Shown here one piece after another: positions 58,822 to 64,000 of a DNA stretch of 64,000 bases. How positions within the stretch are numbered: the first letter of the stretch is position 1; each line of letters starts with the position of its first letter. A program made the translations under genes and the position numbers. Source of the stretch: Chamaecrista fasciculata (lineage: Eukaryota > Streptophyta > Magnoliopsida > Fabales > Fabaceae); the NCBI GenBank assembly GCA_003254925.1, contig QANZ01017430.1, forward strand, positions 95,968 through 159,967, given 5' to 3'. The notes below the pieces were generated by a model. That model was not told the DNA's origin. It did no database searches and saw nothing but the letters and a program-made list of their open reading frames with translations.

Positions 58822-59980
58822 GGATTATTATATAAAGTTGCAGAAAATTAAAATTGCGTGAAGCCTAAAAAGCAGTCGAGCAAAGTATTTTGGCGATTTT
58901 GGAGATGTTAACAACGACAATAACAACAAGAAGAAGAAAGCGAAGGAAAAAACATGTGAGGGGGGAATGAGTAAGGATGAACGAACCAGAGCATTACGGC
59001 GGAAGCAAGAGAGAGGCGAACGAATCCCCAGAGACTGTGAAAGGCTTGAATGGAAAAGCCGGACCAAGCTTGTCCGCAAGTGCCAGAGAAGATATACACA
59101 AGCTGACCCAACACTATTAACCACCACGACGCGTTCAGCATGAGTGCCGCACCCACCAGGCCCCACTCTACCTTCAGCATCAGAACCCAGCTCAGCACCG
59201 CGTGTATCACCAGCGCCGCCGCCGATATCCACGCCATCACCATTATCTTGCTCTGCGCCTGCAGAAACTTCTGGATCGGAAAGTTCATTGCGTACGCGAA
59301 CAGCTGCGGAATCATCCACACCGCGAACACTCCCGCCGCATCTGCAATCGCCGCCGTTTGCCCTATCAGATTCAGCACCGGCTTCGCGAACACGTACAGT
59401 AGCGTCAGAAACAGAGCCGTCGTGTTCAGAATCACCCACGACCTCTGCATGTAAATCCCTAACATGTCCAGCTTCCCGGCTCCGTACGCTTGCCCGCACA
59501 GCGTCTCCAGCGCGCTTCCCATTCCCAGCTAATTCACAAATCCAAATCAAATTCAGCATCTCAATCTCACTTTCAAATTTCAATTCACTCTGATTTGTAT
59601 TAAATTAAAACAGAGCAGTAGCAGCGATGATTTAGGTTTTCAATGTTAATTACCATAACGCCAAAGCAGAAGCCAGCGATGACGGAGTTCTCGACGGAGA
59701 CGGCGGCGAGCTGGAGAGTTCCGACATGGCCGGCGAGGAGCTGAGTGATGGCGCCGAGAGAGTACTGGGAAACGGAGGTGAATATGGCGGGACCGGCGAG
59801 GTACCAGAGCTTCTTGGATTCAATGAAGAACTGCGTGAAGAAATCGGAGGGCGTAACGATGGGAGAGATGTCGGAGGATTCGGCGTTGAAAATCAGAGCA
59901 CTGTGTGATGTGGAGTTTTGCCCATGGGAGGATTCCGCCGTGAGCAGTGGCTCCTTGTAACCACTCTTATCATCTTCCAT
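54453..59980 (-). CDS. MATE efflux transporter (DETOXIFICATION family)
   Basis: Cation-coupled antiporter of secondary metabolites or toxins, probably in the vacuolar or plasma membrane. Seven exons: 59980-59654, 59528-58987, 57238-57152, 55491-55435, 55302-54945, 54839-54753, 54542-54453; total 1548 bases, 515 residues, frame kept. The start MEDDKSGYKEPLL is followed by a polar tail and about twelve membrane segments. MATE hallmarks include GMGSALETLCGQAYGAGK, the YMQRSW motif, SVRVSNELGAAHPRTAKFS and QPVLSGVAIGAGWQ. The C-terminus reads KTNWNKEASLAEDRIKKWGG. Resemblance is closest, from memory, to the DTX33-35 branch, whose members include a flavonoid-related transporter; the substrate here is unknown. 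Introns 2 and 3 are long; intron 2 contains a large palindrome. A paralogue follows about 9.3 kb to the right. Confidence 0.92.
58585..58820. repeat. Long near-perfect palindrome in MATE intron 2
   Basis: The left arm (58585-58680) and right arm (58716-58820) pair over at least 64 bases with one mismatch in the part I compared. Both contain ACAGATATTTACAAG and TTTGGGCCAAAATAAAG in inverted sense. Only about 35 bases separate them, and (TA)n tracts bound both ends. It looks like a young foldback MITE inserted at a TA-rich site. Confidence 0.8.
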
Positions 59981-60733
59981 GTGTGCGTGAAAAATGCCTT
60001 CCGCGCTAATATCGACGCCCCTATGAGATCCAGTTACATATTTCCACCATTCTTATTATCTTATATATAGCCTAGACCTTCATGTAATCAAGTGCAACTA
60101 TTTTCTTTAAAAACATATTTGACAGGTCACTTACTGCGTATTTATGATTGTGCTATGGCCTATGGCCCATGGGAAATGTATATTACTTTTTTGATTTTTC
60201 TCTTTCATTTTGACTGGTCTATGTATTTTCCTTTTTGGCCTTTATTGTTTCTAAGAAACTCACTTTCTTTTTTTTTCTAACCTAAACAATCTTATTTCGG
60301 ACACTACCGAATATTAAATATAAAGTTATAAACATATACATATACATATACATATACATATTATTAAAAGATTGAACCATTTTTGCAGACCAAATTAAAC
60401 ACCCGATGACTGATGTTTCTATTTTTTAAGGTAATTAGTATTTCTTAAATTTAATACATTTATCTTTTAATTTGAATTTTATTTATAATTTTTCTTTTAT
60501 TAATTGCTCAAGCAAAAATTTCATTACGTATTTTTATTTTATCAGTAAATTTTAAAGTAGAGATTTATGAATATATATGATTTTTGTATTTATAAGTATA
60601 ATATATATCAGTGTGTATATATATATGTAAAATTTAAAATTATTGTTTTTGTTCATGAACCAAAAATAATAATGAATTGATTCCTTAGATGCAATCAATT
60701 ATGGTATGACCTAATATGGTTTTCATTAAATTT
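59981..60733. other. 5' flank of the MATE gene
   Basis: Promoter side of the minus-strand MATE gene. A short (CATATA)n microsatellite lies at 60333-60362. No other gene was seen. Confidence 0.5.
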
Positions 60734-61246
60734 TAGGTCAAAAGTAATTTTGGTCCTAAATGTATGTCTTAATGTTCATTTTAGTCATTTACATTTAAAA
60801 ATATTCAAATTGGTCCTAAATGTTTCATTTTGATCTCAAATTATTGAATAAAATTATGTTTTTCTCGTTTCAAGTTCGAAAGTGGTGAGTTCAAAACTAT
60901 GTATTATTCTTAAAGAATACTTTATAATTTTATATATCCAGTTGAAGTCATCAACAAATGAGGTAGATCGATTTGAAAAGTAGATCGCTTTTTTCACGGT
61001 CAAACAAGCAAAATTAGTCATATCTCTCTAGCTTCAAGTTCGAATGTTTCAAAGTTACAAGTTACTCTTATAACAAGTTCTTTAAATTTGAAATGAAAGA
61101 CAAGAGATCATATGACTAAATTCAATAGTTTAGGAGTAAAATGAAATATTTTGTTAACATTTAGGACTAATTTAAATATTTTAAAATATAAATAATCAAA
61201 ATAGACATTAAGACATAAATTTAGAACCAAAATCACCCTTTGACGT
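60734..61246. mobile_element. Foldback element, AGGTCAAAAGTAATTTTGG type
   Basis: The left arm starts GGTCAAAAGTAATTTTGGTC and continues AATGTATGTCTTAATGTTCA. The right arm ends with the inverse (CATTAAGACATAAATTTAG, ACCAAAATCACCCTTTGAC). The loop carries TTTCAAGTTCGAA motifs in both senses. A half copy lies at 30148-30330. Confidence 0.65.
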
Positions 61247-61734
61247 AAGTTTTATTAAGAAGATGTTGCCATTGACCATTGTTGATAATATTCCCTTTAT
61301 TGAGGAACTTGCCTTTTTTTTTTTCAATAGATGTAAAATATGCGAGATGATATGATGACCACCATAAATTACCCATTAGACGACTGATTGCTCTCATAAC
61401 CTTTTTACACTTTCACCATTAGTTTGATCGCCATCAAAAGTTAATTATTGGATAGTTAACTACTTACCTTTTTACATTTTCACTATTAGTTTGATCGTCA
61501 TCAAAAGTTAATTATTGGACAGTTACGAAAATAGTTATAATATACCCCTTAATTATTTCATGAATGCTGGGTTCATTTTGTGTGTATGACTTTTTTTTTT
61601 TTTTTTTTTNCGTTTAGGTTACCTCTCTTTGGTAAAACGAATCAAAACACAACAAACTAAAAGAATTGATGGAGTTTTCTACAATTTCAAAATTTCATTT
61701 AAGTAGTTGTATTTGAATATGGGTAGGACTAAAT
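61247..61734. other. Intergenic, no gene seen
   Basis: A tandem-like pair of GTTTGATCG(C/T)CATCAAAAG (near 61421 and 61490) lies here. A poly-T tract ends in an ambiguous base at 61610. Confidence 0.5.
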
Positions 61735-62310
61735 TGCATTTATTTTCCAGATTTAGGACTAATATTTAATTATCTCCTTTTTTCTATTTTCCAAAATTAC
61801 ATTTTGACCACATAAAGTTTTTGTAATTTTTATTTTAGTCCTCAAATAAAATGATCTAGGGACTTTTTTTGTAAATTTTGAAACTCTTTGGGGGAATTCT
61901 GTAATTTTTGCAAAAAATTTTGTAAAGTTTATCTTCTCAACATCGAACCGCACAGTTTTAGGACTAAACTGCATTTTGTTTTCTAGATTTAGGACTAATA
62001 TGTAATTTTATTCTTTTTCAATATTTTCCATAATTACACTTTAACATTAAACTTTTGTTATAATTTTCATTTTAGTCCTCAAATGTTATGATCTAGGGAC
62101 GTTTTTTACAATTTTGAAACTATTTGGGAGTATTTTGTAATTTTTGCAAAAGTGCTAAAAATTTTGCGTTAAATTTTGACGAAAAATAACCACTGGGTAC
62201 CAAAGTGTTAACGGCGCAAATCTCAGGGTACCAAAGTGTCAAATTTTGTCTTTCAGGATACTAAAGTGTATTCAGTCCTAACCACAGGGTACCAAAATGC
62301 ATTTTACCCT
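61735..62310. repeat. Two tandem units of about 230 bases plus element end
   Basis: 61725-61960 and 61965-62170 share, in order, GATTTAGGACTAATAT, TTTAGTCCTCAAAT, ATGATCTAGGGAC, TTTTGAAACT and TTTTGCAAAA. After the second unit the sequence has three GGGTACCAAA-type repeats and ends CAAAATGCATTTTACCC, which looks like the terminal part of a TIR element whose other end I did not find. Confidence 0.55.
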
Positions 62311-62331
62311 TTTTTTTATTTATTTATCTTT

Positions 62332-63506
62332 GGCCAAAGTCCTATTTTGGTCCCCCAGTTATGCTCAATGTTTCAAATTGGTCCCCCAGTTATTTTTTGT
62401 TTCATATTGGTTCCCCAATTATTCAAAACTTGACAAAGTTGGTCCCTCTAACGGCCATTTTTCCGTTAAAAAAAAAAAGGGAGAAATAAACTTTCATCCC
62501 CCAAAATTTTATTTTTTTAGATTAAGATCCTTTTCTTTTTATAATAAGATCAAAATGTAAGAACAAAAAATAAATTAAGATTATACTTGAATTTAAACAA
62601 AAAGACAATTTCTTCCCCCCTCTCTCTCCATCTCTCTCCGTCGCTATCTGCCGTAGGTGCTTGTTCAACTTCTATCTCCGTCGATTTCCCTCTTTCATCA
62701 TCGAGACAAACTGATTTTGACAATTTCGCGTTTCTCCTTCTCCGTCGCCGGCTCCGGATCCGGCGTCGGCGCTGTCGGTCACGTTCATAGTCTAATCGAT
62801 TCCGTTTTTCCGGTTGAGGTCTAGATTCTCCGGGGGCGTCGACAGAGATTTCGATCCAGATAGTACAGAGGAATCTCCGGCTCTGAACAGGAGCAAGTCC
62901 ACGAGGTCGTTTTGGTCAATGTTCAAGCCGCAGAAGAGCAAGTCCACGATTACAGTCACGACGGCGATGTTGAGGTCGAGGTTGGTGGCGGCGTCCGACG
63001 CCGGTGTTAGGGAACTAAAACAGCCGGCGAAAGGAAGGGGCTGGTTCTTTCTGAGTCTGATAAAGGCTTTCCGGCAATCGAAGGCCTGTGCTCGTAATGG
63101 TGAGCTTGAAAAGGCTCTAAATCTAATGTCCATGATGCGTACTGATTGTTTGCAACCAGATTTTTATCAATTAAAGTGGTGTCGGCGCCGACAATCTGAG
63201 CTTGAGGGAAGGGATTGTGGTGGTGATTGTTGGATGAGAGAGAGAAAGAGAGATTACTTTTTAGGGTGAAATAAATTAAAATCTCCAAGTTATTTCTTCT
63301 ATTTTATATTTTGGTTCTATTATAGAGAAAAAGGTCCTTGATGAAAAAAAATTTAAACTTTTAGGAGTTAAAAATCAATTTTTCTTTTTTTTTTAACAGA
63401 AAAATGGATGGAAACTGTGAGAGGAACCAACTTTGCCAAGTTTTGCATAACTGAGGGACCAATATGGAACGAGAAATAACTGGGGGACCAAAATAAGTCT
63501 TCGGTC
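62332..63506. mobile_element. Mutator-like element with captured gene DNA (copy 2)
   Basis: It starts GGCCAAAGTCCTATTTTGG and ends with the inverted CCAAAATAAGTCTTCGGTC. The arms of about 240 bases carry GTCCCCCAGTTAT-type repeats. A perfect nine-base target duplication TTTATCTTT flanks it (62323-62331 and 63507-63515). The central part (62600-63240) is GC-rich and gene-like, unlike the AT-rich arms. Structure and target duplication are those of a non-autonomous Mutator-like, Pack-MULE type element. It is related to 16934-19550. Confidence 0.8.
62814..63175 (+). pseudogene. Captured gene fragments, including a PPR-like piece
   Basis: Near 63080-63165 the plus frame reads KACARNGELEKALNLMSMMR, then TDCLQPDF, which follows the pentatricopeptide-repeat pattern (helix A with ACARNGELEKAL, then M-----PD). 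The upstream part (62814-63050, with SKSTRSFWSMFKPQKSKST) is coding-like but unassigned and may come from another gene. The frame opens into the transposon arm after 63230. A chimeric, probably non-functional capture. Confidence 0.5.
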
Positions 63507-63515
63507 TTTATCTTT

Positions 63516-63784
63516 TAACAAGTTTAATATCAGCAATCAATTAATATAAAAGAGTGAGAATGCTTGACCTATATATTGATGGTGTGGAGATTTACATTCA
63601 GAACATGTGAAGTGTAAGTATTGAGAATTGAATCACATATATATATTTTAATCCGCGAACTGAATGAAAGATTAACTTAATTAATATTACTCCAGACCTT
63701 ATAGTCTTGCATTATTTTTTTAACTTGATTCTTCAAATGAAAACAAAAGAAAAATAAAATTCCCAGCTTCAATGTTCAGCACTT
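63516..63784. other. 3' flank of the second MATE gene
   Basis: Matches patches of the first MATE gene's 3' flank (GTGGAGATTTACATTCA, ATTGAGAATTGAATCACAT). It is shorter than the first copy's flank because an AT-rich stretch is missing. Confidence 0.55.
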
Positions 63785-64000
63785 TCATGTTAGTTGTTCT
63801 GTCTTTTCTGTATGGCCACCCCACTTCTTTATTCTATCTTCCGCAAGTGAGGCCTGCAGTTTCAAACACAAAATTTAGCAACTATAAATTTTAAATAAAC
63901 ATTAATAATTATATATTTAGAGATAGGCGCAGTATGTATCCACGGGCTAATCAATCATCATCATCGTCATGAAAAGCATGCAACTATAGTCTATAATGTA
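63785..64000 (-). CDS. Tandem MATE paralogue, last exon only (partial)
   Basis: 63853-63785 is a 69-base exon after a GCAG acceptor. It encodes ASLAEDRIKKWGGHTEKTEQ, then LT and a stop. It equals the final exon of the MATE gene at 54453-59980 except for a 21-base in-frame deletion (QYSRVDD missing). The adjoining intron (63854-64000) is also similar (AATCAATCATCATCATC, AAGCATGCAACTATA). The rest of the gene lies beyond the window. This shows a tandem MATE duplication. Confidence 0.85.

Noticed and set aside
58828..59583. Long minus-strand frame overlapping MATE exon 2
   Set aside because: It is a different frame of the exon. The correct frame has the MATE motifs and conserved splice junctions.
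59140..59593. Plus-strand frames opposite MATE exon 2
   Set aside because: Antisense shadows caused by GC-rich third positions in the real exon.

Overview
The window is nuclear DNA of a flowering plant, most likely a eudicot. It is AT-rich, its genes have GT-AG introns and lie far apart, and the space between them is filled with plant-type transposons (a Ty1/copia element with a Met-tRNA-type primer site, a Stowaway-like MITE, Mutator-like and Helitron-like elements) and TTTAGGG-like repeats. Two N-filled gaps (10749-11260, 23204-23374) and three single N bases show that it is a draft assembly. I cannot name the species.

Genes, left to right. A leucine-rich-repeat protein of the PIRL class (1560-4165, minus) has a reading-frame break near its C-terminus. 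A small PB1-domain protein (9879-10669, minus) follows. Next are a plastid-type low-affinity phosphate transporter of the PHT2;1 class (21565-24746, plus) and, convergent with it, a DUF4228/PADRE protein (25433-26083, minus). A complete Ty1/copia retrotransposon with identical LTRs occupies 35283-40189. An 18-exon plastid half-size ABC transporter of the ABCB26/TAP1 type (42932-49166, minus) diverges from an intronless ribosomal protein L27a gene (50553-50993, plus). A seven-exon MATE transporter (54453-59980, minus) is followed at the right edge by the last exon of a tandem paralogue (63785-63853).

Between the genes. 5150-7233 and 12241-12786 hold foldback elements. 16934-19550 is a nest: a Mutator-like element carrying a carboxylesterase-like gene fragment, into which a second Mutator-like element carrying a WRKY-like fragment has inserted. 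A relative of the outer element at 62332-63506 carries a PPR-like fragment and has a perfect 9-bp target duplication. 33047-35075 is an inverted-repeat element filled with telomere-like motifs that reverse strand in the middle. 52564-53623 contains three head-to-tail Helitron-like copies. Inverted fragments of a receptor-kinase exon lie at 31073-31410.

The genes are unrelated housekeeping, transport and signalling genes, and nothing shows them acting as one pathway. Three encode membrane transporters, two of them probably plastid-located. The most unusual content is the set of gene fragments carried by transposons, the telomere-motif inverted repeat, the nested young copia insertion and the PIRL frame break. 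All exon models were read by eye from splice sites and family resemblance, without alignment or transcript data.
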